64,000 nucleotides of DNA from an uncultured Bacteroidales bacterium (GCA_902800715.1 CADCFN010000004.1:1-64000); one strand, 5' to 3'. Counted from the stretch's first letter, positions 28,201 through 36,730 are shown. The notes: generated by a model from the sequence alone, not told the origin. Program-made: numbers and translations.

Positions 28201-29475
28201 CCCACTGTTGACTATGCACAGCGCCCGCTGGAGAGCAACCTGACCGTTTACATCTACCGCAGCGGTTCGGCTATCCCCTTGATGACGTTTGAGAACGTAC
28301 AGCCCGGCGAAGCCCTGGAGTGGATTGACGAGCAGCCCCTGCACGGCAACAACTCCTACATTATCGTGGCCGAGAACGAGTATGGCCGCGGCAAGGCCAC
28401 CGAGGTCAACCTGTTTGCAGGTGTTGACGTTCCCCTGGCAGTGGAGAACTTCTGGATTCGCGGTAACGAGGACAACCAGAAGGCCATCCTCACTTGGGAC
28501 GCTCCCTCAGAGTATGGCGTGAACGGCGGTGTCATTGACGGTTCGCTCGAGTACACTGTAGTCGAGTACTTCCCCAACGGTACCATGCTCAACGATGACA
28601 TGACTGTTATCGGCACCACGACCGAGACCACCTACACCGTTGACCGTGAGCCCACCGATGAGATGGAAATCCACTACTATGCCGTAATTACCTCGACTTC
28701 TGCCGGCGTTGGCCAGGCAGTCCTCGACGATGTTGTCCTGGGTAAGTTGAAGGATGTTCCCTTCCACGAGTCCTTCAGCGACGCCATCATGTCCACCACC
28801 GGCTGGGTAGCCGATGCAGATGTTGCTAACTATGGCACCTACTGGAGCATTTACACCGACAATGACGAAATGGCCTCTCAGGACGGTGACAATGGCTTTG
28901 CCCTGTGCTACAACGGTAACTACTACAGCAGCTACCACTGGTCAGACATGGTTTCTCCCAAGGTGGTCATCGATCCCACCAAGGATTACGTCCTCTCGTT
29001 CTATGTTTACATGGGTTACAGCTCCAGTGCCGCTGTGATGCCCACCCTGGTGGTTTCACAGAGCATCAACGATGACCCGTACGAGGAACTGATGACGATT
29101 GACGTTACCGAGGGTAACGGCGAGTGGACCCTGTTTGAGGTTCCCTTGACCGGCACCGAACTGGCCAACCACGCCAAGGTTTGCTTCCGCGGCAACATGA
29201 GCATGATGAGCGAGCGCATCTGGCTCGACAACATCAGCATCATCAGCGAGGACAAGCCCAGCGGTGTCGACGAGTTGACAACCCAGCAGCAGGTTGCTGC
29301 CGTCAAGGACGGTATCAACATCGAGGGCTTTGAGGGCCAGCAAGTGCGCGTCTTCACCGTCGATGGTCGTCAGGTGAACGCCTTCGTTGCCGACGGCTTC
29401 CGCAGCCTGTCGATGTCACCCGGCATCTACATCGTGACTGTTGGCAAGCAGGCCTACAAGGTGTGCGTGAAGTAA
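25282..29475 (+). CDS. large secreted multi-domain protein with cleaved-adhesin-like modules and type IX sorting domain
   Basis: 1397 residues from ATG 25282 (MRRLKTLLTLLALVALTASAG, signal peptide). Residues about 60-310 look like a beta-propeller (NGEMYCVGADGEFYEMDKTTGDA). Then fibronectin-III-like modules alternate with three choice-of-anchor-J/cleaved-adhesin-like modules starting near 515 (PYFDDFSDESTLDLW), 785 (PYSNTFDTEDDARFF) and 1159 (PFHESFSDAIMSTTGW). The last 70 residues (VRVFTVDGRQV...GIYIVTVG...YKVCVK) form a type IX secretion sorting domain. It is probably surface-bound and may bind host or dietary glycoprotein. The upstream membrane regulator probably controls it. It is strongly codon-biased. 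Confidence 0.85.
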   Translation: MRRLKTLLTLLALVALTASAGEQTQTYTATPKAVAKTVIETPSRAKMLSSRVGTSHRLAPDASQFQGMTIYVNLTNSDTWSGYSIGSVPYGIYSYTIGSGNYFNALATDLRYDFMASAMGRDQLVGARPMQMMGVLNGVEYNGLSRADLSELWSVRYLDADYSFIPSVMAYDVTSDIFYSVQYNSNLTGLNMAVWDPETRRFVTIAPWPNNFQPLTLGFTPNGEMYCVGADGEFYEMDKTTGDARSVGTLETSPTMYVQGMGYEPVSGCFLWMAVTQEGSGIYAINPADAGLTLVEPLTNNEQAPSLFFMDNQAPAMAPAAISDLAFTFDGSSTTGVISFTVPTTTYNGSALSGDVTMSVWLDGEPIANYVSVAPGSSQSFTQEVSNDNHYVYVLLENEAGYSPVNNLYVFAGYDTPLPVTNVTFTVENGVSHVVWNAPAGGVNGGYLEDVTYNVVRMPDNVLVADHQSACEFSETLPTKMERYYYIVTPFNADGKQGEDAISNAVLTGSAFQAPYFDDFSDESTLDLWTVVNANNDGTQWGTEYTWSFNSYNSNWGIYTGPYNMGDDQVSADDYLISPGIMIEKGISYALIVNMRNTFANYKERVALLVGTDPTDVSTFQELASNDDYDVNGTLTDWEVDFQMEETGTYYFAVYVYTLKEDNASGIFVNSMAVNRLGKNEAPAEVTDLTITPEENGEMIADVTFNAPSTTLDGNALAGPLTANVYRDGSEEAVAQFPVEVGAAAQWTDNTVEGVGVHTYTVGISNEAGEGKRVSAEAFIGVYTAPYSNTFDTEDDARFFVTVNDSSIYSTNEYRWLWYSYNQNLALGGFGYFVQHPVEKIWLYMPAIKLEKDMVYTYAFNWSYSNYNQTCPGYAGIGMAPDSTAQSIYPDQLPFTNYGEKHLIENEVIATETGKYYPSILIVADQASSYISPSIDDISITLVGSAFAPYSVENLVAEPDKSGLLKVNFAFNAPTVDYAQRPLESNLTVYIYRSGSAIPLMTFENVQPGEALEWIDEQPLHGNNSYIIVAENEYGRGKATEVNLFAGVDVPLAVENFWIRGNEDNQKAILTWDAPSEYGVNGGVIDGSLEYTVVEYFPNGTMLNDDMTVIGTTTETTYTVDREPTDEMEIHYYAVITSTSAGVGQAVLDDVVLGKLKDVPFHESFSDAIMSTTGWVADADVANYGTYWSIYTDNDEMASQDGDNGFALCYNGNYYSSYHWSDMVSPKVVIDPTKDYVLSFYVYMGYSSSAAVMPTLVVSQSINDDPYEELMTIDVTEGNGEWTLFEVPLTGTELANHAKVCFRGNMSMMSERIWLDNISIISEDKPSGVDELTTQQQVAAVKDGINIEGFEGQQVRVFTVDGRQVNAFVADGFRSLSMSPGIYIVTVGKQAYKVCVK

Positions 29476-29514
29476 AGTCCCACTTCTCTCTCCACTCTCT
29501 CCATTGATGATAAT

Positions 29515-29544
29515 AGAGGCGGGCTCCAGTTGGAGCTCGCCTCT
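29515..29544. terminator. terminator between convergent genes
   Basis: AGAGGCGGGCTCC (29515-29527) pairs with GGAGCTCGCCTCT (29532-29544), followed by TTATTTTATT. It can serve both the adhesin gene and the DUF4294 gene. Confidence 0.8.
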
Positions 29545-29564
29545 TTATTTTATTGATAACCAGA

Positions 29565-30221
29565 TTACAATGTGCCTTGCTCGACTTGCACGCAGATGCG
29601 CTCAATCATGGCATCCTTCTTGTCCTTGTTGGGATGATAGCCAGCCTTGAGACTCGCGCCGAAAAATTTACTGAAGGTCTGCCAGAAACCAGCCCTGAAC
29701 GTCCCCAAGAAGGCCTTCAGGATGCTATAGCTGCTCTGGTTGGTCTCGCGGTTGATGAGTTTGATGAGCAGTTTGCCCTGGTTCTTGGTCATTTTATTCA
29801 TCTGCGGCTTGTACTGCTTGAAGAGTTCTTTCTCAAACCGCGTGAGGTAGGCCTGTTTCTGCTTCTGGGTCTGATAGGTATCAATGTACTCATAGGTCTC
29901 GAGCAACGTGCTGCTGATGAGTTTGGCGTAGGGCAACGTCTTCTTGACATCGCGCACCGTCTTCCAGTACTGTTTCTCCTCAGCCTTGTTGCGGAAACGC
30001 TCACGAGGATAGATAGTGATGGGATTGAAGACTATCATCGCCAGCGTGTCGCCCGTCGAGGGCTCAATGAAATGGTAGTAGCCGGCATAGGTCTTCTGCA
30101 ACACCGAGGGCAGACTGATGTTGTCGAGCGGATCGTTCACGGCAGGGGCTGCGTGCGCCTGAGCGCCCGTTAAAGCCGTCATGGTCACGGCAATAGCTAA
30201 TATGAGGATATTCCGTTTCAT
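29565..30221 (-). CDS. DUF4294-family exported protein
   Basis: 218 residues with a signal peptide (MKRNILILAIAVTMTALTGAQAHA). The core follows the pattern I associate with DUF4294: KTLPYAKLISSTLLETYEYI, then QAYLTRFEKELFKQYKPQM, QGKLLIKLINRETNQSSYSILKAFLG and FWQTFSKFFGASLKAGY. The invariant-looking Arg-Glu-Thr suggests an active or binding site, but no function is known. It is transcribed alone. The 174 bases between it and the next minus-strand gene show nothing but AT-rich sequence. Confidence 0.75.
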   Translation of the reverse strand: MKRNILILAIAVTMTALTGAQAHAAPAVNDPLDNISLPSVLQKTYAGYYHFIEPSTGDTLAMIVFNPITIYPRERFRNKAEEKQYWKTVRDVKKTLPYAKLISSTLLETYEYIDTYQTQKQKQAYLTRFEKELFKQYKPQMNKMTKNQGKLLIKLINRETNQSSYSILKAFLGTFRAGFWQTFSKFFGASLKAGYHPNKDKKDAMIERICVQVEQGTL

Positions 30222-30395
30222 CTATTCGCGGCAAAGATAGTGCAAGCTGAGAACAGAACAAAAGAATCCGCTCTTTTTTATGTCAAAGCGCAGCCTATCT
30301 TCGCTCAATGGGCAAAAGTAGAACAAAGAAATGAATTCTAGCAAAATTTCTTTGTTAAATAATCTTTAGAACCTAATTTCCTAGCCTTTTGCAAT

Positions 30396-31115
30396 TTACT
30401 TAAAGAAATGCAAGAAACCGGCGTAGGAGACGGTGGCTCCAATGCACACGCCCTTGACAGACGGTGTCATGTTGCCGTATTTGGCAGAGGTAACAAAGGG
30501 ACTGACACGAATCGATGACGTGTAGTGTGCCTGACCGTCGCCCGAAGGGCTGTCCACCAGTTTGCCATGCAGCTTGATGTCAAAGTCCACACTCGCCATC
30601 CATGAGAAATTGCTTTCACGGCTTTTTGCCACATGGTCGATTGCCGGGCGCTCCTCGCCCTCTTCGTCTTTTTCATACTTGAGGTAGTTCAGTTCCCACG
30701 ACAGGCGGCTCCAGCTCACACCCACATTGGGCGTGACCGAGAACTTGCCCTGGCGCCACACGGTATAACCCAACTGCAGGCCAACGCCCAGCAGCGTGGG
30801 GTTGACTGTGGCATTACGTTGCATGATGCGTCCCTGCTCGTCAAAGGCAGCATAAGGATTCTCGTTCTTGAACGAGGGCTGGCCATAGGCGACATCGGCT
30901 TTGAGCCTCAACCGGTTATATTCGGCATTGATGCCACCAGTGAACAGGACAAAGCCCTTGAAGTTATCACTCAACGAGCCCGTGGGCAGCATGCTGCCCA
31001 CACCCGCCTGGAAACCTATACCCCAGCCTTTATATAATGACTCACTCTCCTGGGCACGCAAGGCGGCAGGAGCCAAAGTCAATAACGCCAAAAGAATTAA
31101 AATCGTCCGTTTCAT
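30396..31115 (-). CDS. small outer-membrane beta-barrel protein
   Basis: 239 residues from ATG 31115 (MKRTILILLALLTLAPAALRAQ signal peptide). The mature part alternates hydrophobic and polar residues as a barrel of about eight to ten strands (GWGIGFQAGVGSMLPTGSL, LGVGLQLGYTVWRQGKFSVTPNVGVSW) and ends in ATVSYAGFLHFFK. It resembles porin-family or PorT-type barrels; the partner is unknown. Confidence 0.7.
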   Translation of the reverse strand: MKRTILILLALLTLAPAALRAQESESLYKGWGIGFQAGVGSMLPTGSLSDNFKGFVLFTGGINAEYNRLRLKADVAYGQPSFKNENPYAAFDEQGRIMQRNATVNPTLLGVGLQLGYTVWRQGKFSVTPNVGVSWSRLSWELNYLKYEKDEEGEERPAIDHVAKSRESNFSWMASVDFDIKLHGKLVDSPSGDGQAHYTSSIRVSPFVTSAKYGNMTPSVKGVCIGATVSYAGFLHFFK

Positions 31116-31244
31116 CGTCTTTTTCGCTTTTTTATTATAACGCACAGCACCCCAAAAAATTATACACCCTGCATGTAATGCTCGCTTTGCTCGCAGTTTA
31201 AAGGTAAAAGAAAGAAAACAATAATGACAATGCTATCCAGATTC

Positions 31245-31440
31245 ACATCCTGCGGAGCTAATGCGAATTGCGCTAATTATACGAATTGTCTACTATTACA
31301 ATTCGCGGAATTAGTCAGATTCGTAAAATTAGCATTAAAATAAAGAACAGCGGATGCCGAATGTAAATCTTCGCGGCTTTGCGCCTTGGCGTGAGGCAAA
31401 TCGGGTGCGGAGCCACTCTAAACTCTAAACCCTAAACTGC
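31245..31440. repeat. cluster of three intergenic repeat families
   Basis: In order: an AT-rich inverted repeat beginning CCTGCGGAGCTAATGC (about 31247-31340; compare 20120-20215), a GCGGCTTTGCGCCTTGGCGTG copy (31370-31397; compare 20995-21021), and a CTCTAAACTCTAAACC copy (about 31416-31440; compare 18075-18179). No gene is seen in this 415-base gap. Confidence 0.75.
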
Positions 31441-31530
31441 GAGCGCAGCGAGCATCACGCGTATGCTTGATTCGAATAATCCGTTTAATTTGCCGAAAGA
31501 AATCGTGTGTGGAAGCTGAAGAAAGAGGAT

Positions 31531-31902
31531 TTACCACCAGAGGCTACGGTAGTACTTGTGATAGAGTGAGAGACCCTCGCTGATGGGCTTGAGCGAAGCC
31601 TTGGCGGCACGCTTGAGGTCGGCGAGGTCTTCCTCGTTGTTCCAGATGGCCTTGATATAGGCCTTGTACTCAGGGGTATCTTCCTCGGTCTGGCAGGCGA
31701 TGCGCTCAAAGGCGTAAATCATCTTGTCCAGAATCTCGTTCCACTCTTCTTGGGGCATGTTCAGTCGTGGGGTGCGCTCACAGTGTTCCTTGAACAACAT
31801 GAGACGGGGCAGGATAAAGCGGGCAATCGTTACATCTAGGTCATAAAGTTCCTCAACAGGAATGGTCTTGGCAATAGCTTTGGGATTATATTTCCGATCC
31901 AT
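31531..31902 (-). CDS. small conserved hypothetical protein
   Basis: 123 residues from ATG 31902 (MDRKYNPKAIAKTIPVEELYD). Soluble, acidic and helical, with the phrase MPQEEWNEILDKMIYAFERIA, which reminds me of small proteins found in Bacteroidetes phages and islands, though I cannot confirm this. No signal peptide or known catalytic motif. It stands alone between repeat-rich sequence and the MazG-like gene. Confidence 0.65.
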   Translation of the reverse strand: MDRKYNPKAIAKTIPVEELYDLDVTIARFILPRLMLFKEHCERTPRLNMPQEEWNEILDKMIYAFERIACQTEEDTPEYKAYIKAIWNNEEDLADLKRAAKASLKPISEGLSLYHKYYRSLWW

Positions 31903-32088
31903 AATGATAATAAGTGAGAGATTAATTATTGATTCAGGTAGCAATATTAGTCATAATTTGTGATACAGCAAAGAAAAATTTAAAAAAAATGTGATTTTAT
32001 GCGGTTTCCTTGCTTCAAAACACCAAAAATTAATGCTATAAAGTAAAAACTATTCTCTTTAAACTATAAACTATTGACTAAAAAGCGC

Positions 32089-32096
32089 TATCTTTG
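32089..32096 (+). promoter_or_regulatory. -7 box of the MazG-like/deoC operon
   Basis: TATCTTTG, ending 8 bases before ATG 32105; a near-leaderless arrangement. Confidence 0.55.
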
Positions 32097-32104
32097 TAGG
32101 CACT

Positions 32105-32434
32105 ATGACAATACAAGAGGCTCAAGCGCGTGTTGACGCTTGGATAAAACAGTATGGCGTGCGCTACTTCAGCGAACTGACCAATATGGCGGTTCTCACC
32201 GAGGAAGTGGGCGAGGTGGCGCGTGTCATCGCGCGACGCTACGGCGACCAGTCGAGCAAGCCAGGCGATGACCTGGACCTGGCCGATGAGTTGGCCGACG
32301 TACTGTGGGTGGTCATGTGCCTCGCCAACCAGACGGGCATCGACCTGGATGAGGCACTGGAGCGCAACTTCGCCAAGAAGACCAGCCGTGACAAGACGCG
32401 GCACATCAACAACGAAAAACTTACTAACCAATAA
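32105..32434 (+). CDS. MazG-like nucleotide pyrophosphohydrolase
   Basis: 109 residues. The all-alpha NTP-pyrophosphatase motifs are present: EEVGEVARVIARR (EExxE) and DLADELADVLWVVMC (ExxD), the magnesium ligands. Family members hydrolyse NTP or dNTP to the monophosphate and pyrophosphate, cleaning the nucleotide pool. It precedes deoC by 13 bases, so the two form an operon concerned with nucleotide salvage or clean-up. Confidence 0.9.
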   Translation: MTIQEAQARVDAWIKQYGVRYFSELTNMAVLTEEVGEVARVIARRYGDQSSKPGDDLDLADELADVLWVVMCLANQTGIDLDEALERNFAKKTSRDKTRHINNEKLTNQ

Positions 32435-32447
32435 AATATTAACGATT

Positions 32448-33395
32448 ATGAGCAACCACGAACACGAACATTGCGGATGCGGCTGTGAGCATCACGACCA
32501 TGACCACAAGCCGATGGACAAGTACATGACCGCCATCAACCAGAGTAACGTCACTATCGACGATGCTGCGGTGACTGCCGCCGTGCAGGAAATCATCGAC
32601 AAGCATGCTGCCGAGAACAACACGCCCGAGGTGCAGCAGTTCCTGCTGAACTGCGTGGACCTGACTACCCTCGCCACCGAGGACAGCGAGAGCAGCGTCG
32701 CCAAGTTTGTACAGAAGGTCAACGACTTTGACAACAACTATCCCCAGTACAAGAACGTAGCCGCCATCTGCGTTTACAGCAACTTTGCTGCCGTGGTGCG
32801 TGGCACGCTCGAGGTGAGCGGTGTGGACGTTGCAGTGTGCAGCGCCTGCTTCCCCTCCAGTCAAGCCCATATCGAGACCAAGATTGCCGAGACCGCTCTG
32901 GCAATTGCCGACGGCGCCGACGAAGTGGACATCGTGCTCAACGTGGGTTACTTCAGGGATGAGGCCTATGAGGAACTGTGCGATGAAATCGCCGAAATCA
33001 AGCAAGTTGTTGGCGACCGTCCCTTGAAGGTCATCCTCGAGACAGGCTATTTGAAGACTGCCGAGGCTATCCGCCGCGCCAGCATCCTGTCGATGTACTC
33101 GGGCTGCGACTTCATCAAGACCTCGACAGGCAAGATTTATCCCGGTGCTTCGCTTGAGGCTGCCTATGTGATGTGCCAGTGCATCAAGGAATACTTCGTT
33201 CAGCACGGCCGCATGGTGGGCTTCAAGGCTTCAGGTGGTATCCGCTCGACCGAGGACGCCGTGAAGTACTACACCATCGTCAAGGAAGTCCTAGGCGAGA
33301 AGTGGCTGAACAACCAGTACTTCCGCATCGGCGCTTCGAGTCTTGCCAACTCGCTGTTCCAGTCCTTCACGGGTAGCGAAGAGAAACCCTTCTAA
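32448..33395 (+). CDS. deoC: deoxyribose-phosphate aldolase with a His/Cys-rich N-terminal extension
   Basis: 315 residues from ATG 32448; the frame is open much further upstream but overlaps the MazG-like gene. It cleaves 2-deoxyribose-5-phosphate to glyceraldehyde-3-phosphate and acetaldehyde. The Schiff-base Lys is in GCDFIKTSTGKIYPGA (about residue 227), and the second active-site Lys in VGFKASGGIRS. The first 20 residues (MSNHEHEHCGCGCEHHDHDH) contain seven His and three Cys, unusual for DeoC and likely to bind metal. Spacing of 13 bases to the upstream gene supports co-transcription. Confidence 0.95.
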   Translation: MSNHEHEHCGCGCEHHDHDHKPMDKYMTAINQSNVTIDDAAVTAAVQEIIDKHAAENNTPEVQQFLLNCVDLTTLATEDSESSVAKFVQKVNDFDNNYPQYKNVAAICVYSNFAAVVRGTLEVSGVDVAVCSACFPSSQAHIETKIAETALAIADGADEVDIVLNVGYFRDEAYEELCDEIAEIKQVVGDRPLKVILETGYLKTAEAIRRASILSMYSGCDFIKTSTGKIYPGASLEAAYVMCQCIKEYFVQHGRMVGFKASGGIRSTEDAVKYYTIVKEVLGEKWLNNQYFRIGASSLANSLFQSFTGSEEKPF

Positions 33396-33419
33396 AAACT
33401 ACGACAACAATCATTTCAT

Positions 33420-33492
33420 TAGGAAAACAATAAATACAATAAGTACAATATATTGAATTCCAATAAGTTGTATTTATTGTACTTATTGTTTT
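33420..33492 (+). terminator. long AT-rich stem-loop after deoC
   Basis: Arms of about 33 bases (GAAAACAATAAATACAATAA... and ...TTATTGTACTTATTGTTTTC) around GAATTCC form a hairpin, ending in TTTTCTTTTT. The arms are themselves made of repeated AATAAGTACAATAA words. Probably an operon terminator. Confidence 0.7.
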
Positions 33493-33508
33493 CTTTTTAT
33501 AAGAGGGC

Positions 33509-34810
33509 ATGAATCGGGAGATATTGAGGATTGCGTTGCCGGCGATTGTCGCTAACATCACGGTGCCGCTGCTGGGACTGGTGGATACCGCTATTGCGGG
33601 CCACCTGGGCGACAAGGTGTTTATCGGTGCCGTTGCAGTGGGTGCGATGATGTTCAACCTGGTGTACTGGAACTTCGGGTTCCTGCGCATGAGCACATCG
33701 GGCATGACGGCACAGACCTATGGCAGCGGCGACTTCAAGGAGAGTGCCAAGCTGCTGGGCGAGTCCACCGCGCTGGCTGCAGTCATCTCGGGCCTCATCA
33801 TCCTCTTGCAATGGCCTATCAGGCTGTTACTATTGTGGATTATCGGTCCCTCGCCCGAAGTGACCTCGCTTGCCATCACCTATTTCACCATCTGCATCTG
33901 GGGTGTGCCGCCCGTGCTGGTGATGATGGCGTTCAAGGGATGGCTGCTGGGCATGCAGGATTCCAAGAGCGCGATGTGGATTTCCATCATGACCAACATA
34001 TTCAACATCGTCGCTAGCCTAATCTGCGTCTATCTGTTCAAGATGGGTTTTGTAGGCATTGCCGTGGGTACCATGGCGGGCGAATGGCTGGGACTCTTGT
34101 ATGCCGCCTTGACCGTACAGCGCAAATTCCCGAAGCTCAACGGCATGCTGGACTGGCGCCATGTGTGGCGTTTCAAGGGTGCAGGACGCTATTTCAAGGT
34201 GAGCCGCGACATCTTTGTGCGCAGTTTTCTGCTGATGACCGTGAGCCTGGCATTCGTTTCCATCGGAGCCCGCAGCGGTGACCTTATCCTTGCCGTCAAC
34301 GCCCTGATACTTCAACTGTTTACGCTTTATTCTCACTTCATGGACGGCATTGCCTTTGCCGGCGAGGCCGTTGTGGGCAAATACTATGGAATGGGCGACA
34401 TGGCACGCATGAGACGCTGTGTGAGGCTCCTGTTCGGGTGGGGACTGGCGGTCGCTGCTGTGTTCACACTGATTTACTCATTCCCGCGCGTGGCCTTCTG
34501 GCTGCTGACCGACCAGCAGAGCGTCATCGAGGCCGCCATGGACTATCGCGTGTGGTGTGGGCTGATTCCTGCGGCAGGCATGGCCGCCTTTGTGTGGGAC
34601 GGCGTGTTCATCAGCCTGACACGTTCGATGGGTATGCTCATCAGTGCCGGCATCGCCTGGTCGCTGTTCTTTGTGATTTACTGGATTACGCCCGATGCGT
34701 GGGGCAACAACCGCCTGTGGATTGCCTATCTGAGTTTTCTCGCCCTGCGCGGCATCATCCAGACCATCCTCTACCGCGGTTATCTCGCCCATAAAGTACT
34801 GGAGCACTGA
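33509..34810 (+). CDS. MATE-family (DinF-like) efflux transporter
   Basis: 433 residues with about 12 membrane helices in two homologous halves. The N-terminus ILRIALPAIVANITVPLLGLVDTAIAGHLG is characteristic of the DinF branch of MATE exporters. Members export drugs or metabolites in exchange for Na+ or H+. It follows deoC on the same strand but after a terminator, so it may be a separate unit. Substrate unknown. Confidence 0.92.
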   Translation: MNREILRIALPAIVANITVPLLGLVDTAIAGHLGDKVFIGAVAVGAMMFNLVYWNFGFLRMSTSGMTAQTYGSGDFKESAKLLGESTALAAVISGLIILLQWPIRLLLLWIIGPSPEVTSLAITYFTICIWGVPPVLVMMAFKGWLLGMQDSKSAMWISIMTNIFNIVASLICVYLFKMGFVGIAVGTMAGEWLGLLYAALTVQRKFPKLNGMLDWRHVWRFKGAGRYFKVSRDIFVRSFLLMTVSLAFVSIGARSGDLILAVNALILQLFTLYSHFMDGIAFAGEAVVGKYYGMGDMARMRRCVRLLFGWGLAVAAVFTLIYSFPRVAFWLLTDQQSVIEAAMDYRVWCGLIPAAGMAAFVWDGVFISLTRSMGMLISAGIAWSLFFVIYWITPDAWGNNRLWIAYLSFLALRGIIQTILYRGYLAHKVLEH

Positions 34811-34856
34811 CATGAAATGCCAATGCCCCAGTTTTTATCAGTAAAAAGGATAATCT

Positions 34857-36644
34857 CTATTTGCCGCCTAAGAGTATATCGACGAGGACGGTCACATCAC
34901 CAATTCCAAGTTCCTTATTGCCGTCAACGTCGCTGCAGATGGGACAACAATTGGTAATATTATCCTGCAGCAGACAATCTATTAGCATCGTCACATCGCT
35001 GATGGAAAGCGCACCATCATGGTTCACATCACCCAACGGATAATTGTGCGTTTCCTTCATGAACCAGAAACTGGCCGTATTGTCACTATTGATGACCATA
35101 TCGGTCACTGGTTTGCCAAGTAGGCCCGCTTTGCCTGTTATTTCACCATAAGAGGTCATATAGAGTTCTGTTGCAGGACTACTCTTGTCGGTCAAATCCT
35201 TTTTGCCGCTTTGAGGCCACGTGTCGCCGCTCTCGCTGTACTTGGAGAGTTTGTTGTCGGCAGGCAGCAAGGTAAACAGCTGGATATCGTCATTGTTGGG
35301 CTTATTGTTTTTCCACTTGTCGGGACTATAGGTAACGTGAGTCACCAAAATGCCCTGGCCAGGCAGATAACGGTCCCACCCTACTCGTCTCCTGTTCTCA
35401 AAAATGAAATATTCATTCTTGTTCAGGTCGCTCACCACACACAATGCCTTGTCGGTATCCTTGTTTTTCTGGTTCCACACGGGCAGGGTATAATAAGTAT
35501 TGGGCACTGCCTTGAGATATTCCACCCATCCCATGAACACTTTTTCATAGGCTGAATAGCCGATTGGGGAGTAGCCATCATCGCAATAGCAGCCCAGGCA
35601 CATGATGTCCCAATTGCCCATGCCGTAATGGTCACCATTGCTCGTGTCATAAAGATCGGGCAGACCCAGACAGTGGCCGAACTCGTGGACAAAGGTGCCG
35701 ATGCCATCAACCTTCTTACCGGCGTCGTTGCTGCCATGCAGCTCGTTGAAAACGGCAAAGTGATTGACACGGGGGTCATTGGGACCTGGAGAGAAGGCAC
35801 CATTGCCACCCCTTGAATAATACTTGGCAGCATCCAGCGTCCAGTTGCAGGGCCAAATGGCTTCGGGATGATACATTGATGCTTGAGACTCACCCACACC
35901 AGCATAGATAACAATCACTACGTCACAGTAATAGTCATTGTTGGTGTCATAGGGTGTGAACGAGACACCGTCGGCTGCCGCCAACTGGCAAGCCTCGGTC
36001 ACCATCCAACCTATGCCCTTGTCCTTAGTGGCAGAGGTGCGGCCTCCATAATACTCGCGGTTCTCAGACAGACTGTAAATGCCATACACGTCAAACACGG
36101 GCTTATACATGCCGTTGGACTGGTCAAGGAAATATTGTTTCACACCATCACGACCCTCGATCATGGATTCGATGATTTTTTCCTTGGTGTTATTAAATGC
36201 CTTATCCTTGAATTCCACCAGGATGATGGGAATGCGGCGCTCGCCTATAGCGGGAACATCGGCAACCGAATTGCTGCTAACTGCATTCAACTTGCCGCGC
36301 AAACCAGGAATCCTGTAGTTCATGGTCTTCATGGTCATGCTGCCACGCTGGGCATTGACAAAGGCTTTCTCGGCTGCAGTGCGCTGTTTCGGTTCATGGG
36401 CACGGACGGCAGTGAGTCCCGTCAACGACGAAGTGTAATAGAAATCACCGTTGCTGCCGCGCTCCACCGTCAAGCCATCGGACGTCAGAATCGCATTGTT
36501 AAAAGCATTGCCTACAGTCTGAAGTCTCAGTGTTGTGCCATCGCTCTGGGTAACGGTATGCCATCCCGGCTTAGCAGGAACAGCAAGAGATACTAAGGCC
36601 TGACATAAAAAAAACGACAGGAAAAAAAGATTTTTTCTCATCAA
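34857..36644 (-). CDS. secreted M6-family metalloprotease with C-terminal dockerin-like repeats
   Basis: 595 residues (a second Met one codon later is equally possible), with a signal peptide (RKNLFFLSFFLCQALVSLAVP). The zinc-protease motif is FVHEFGHCLGLPDLYD (HExxHxxGxxD, about residue 318), as in immune-inhibitor-A-type M6 enzymes. A Met-turn-like region (NWDIMCLGCY) follows at about 350. The final 60 residues hold two dockerin/EF-hand-like units, GDVNHDGALSISDVTMLIDCLL and DVDGNKELGIGDVTVLVDILL, joined by a Cys-containing link. No cohesin is seen in the window. It is likely a surface or extracellular protease and is monocistronic. Confidence 0.92.
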   Translation of the reverse strand: MMRKNLFFLSFFLCQALVSLAVPAKPGWHTVTQSDGTTLRLQTVGNAFNNAILTSDGLTVERGSNGDFYYTSSLTGLTAVRAHEPKQRTAAEKAFVNAQRGSMTMKTMNYRIPGLRGKLNAVSSNSVADVPAIGERRIPIILVEFKDKAFNNTKEKIIESMIEGRDGVKQYFLDQSNGMYKPVFDVYGIYSLSENREYYGGRTSATKDKGIGWMVTEACQLAAADGVSFTPYDTNNDYYCDVVIVIYAGVGESQASMYHPEAIWPCNWTLDAAKYYSRGGNGAFSPGPNDPRVNHFAVFNELHGSNDAGKKVDGIGTFVHEFGHCLGLPDLYDTSNGDHYGMGNWDIMCLGCYCDDGYSPIGYSAYEKVFMGWVEYLKAVPNTYYTLPVWNQKNKDTDKALCVVSDLNKNEYFIFENRRRVGWDRYLPGQGILVTHVTYSPDKWKNNKPNNDDIQLFTLLPADNKLSKYSESGDTWPQSGKKDLTDKSSPATELYMTSYGEITGKAGLLGKPVTDMVINSDNTASFWFMKETHNYPLGDVNHDGALSISDVTMLIDCLLQDNITNCCPICSDVDGNKELGIGDVTVLVDILLGGK

Positions 36645-36730
36645 ATGATTGGTAGTTTAAGAAGGTTAATATCATGATTTCATAACCTATAATCCATAGT
36701 CACAGTACATTGGATTATATAAATCGGCTA

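Noticed and set aside
32223-32447. Upstream extension of the deoC frame into the MazG-like gene
   Set aside because: The translation before 32448 is Arg/Ser/Trp-rich shadow of the MazG frame; the ATG at 32448 sits 13 bases after the MazG stop.
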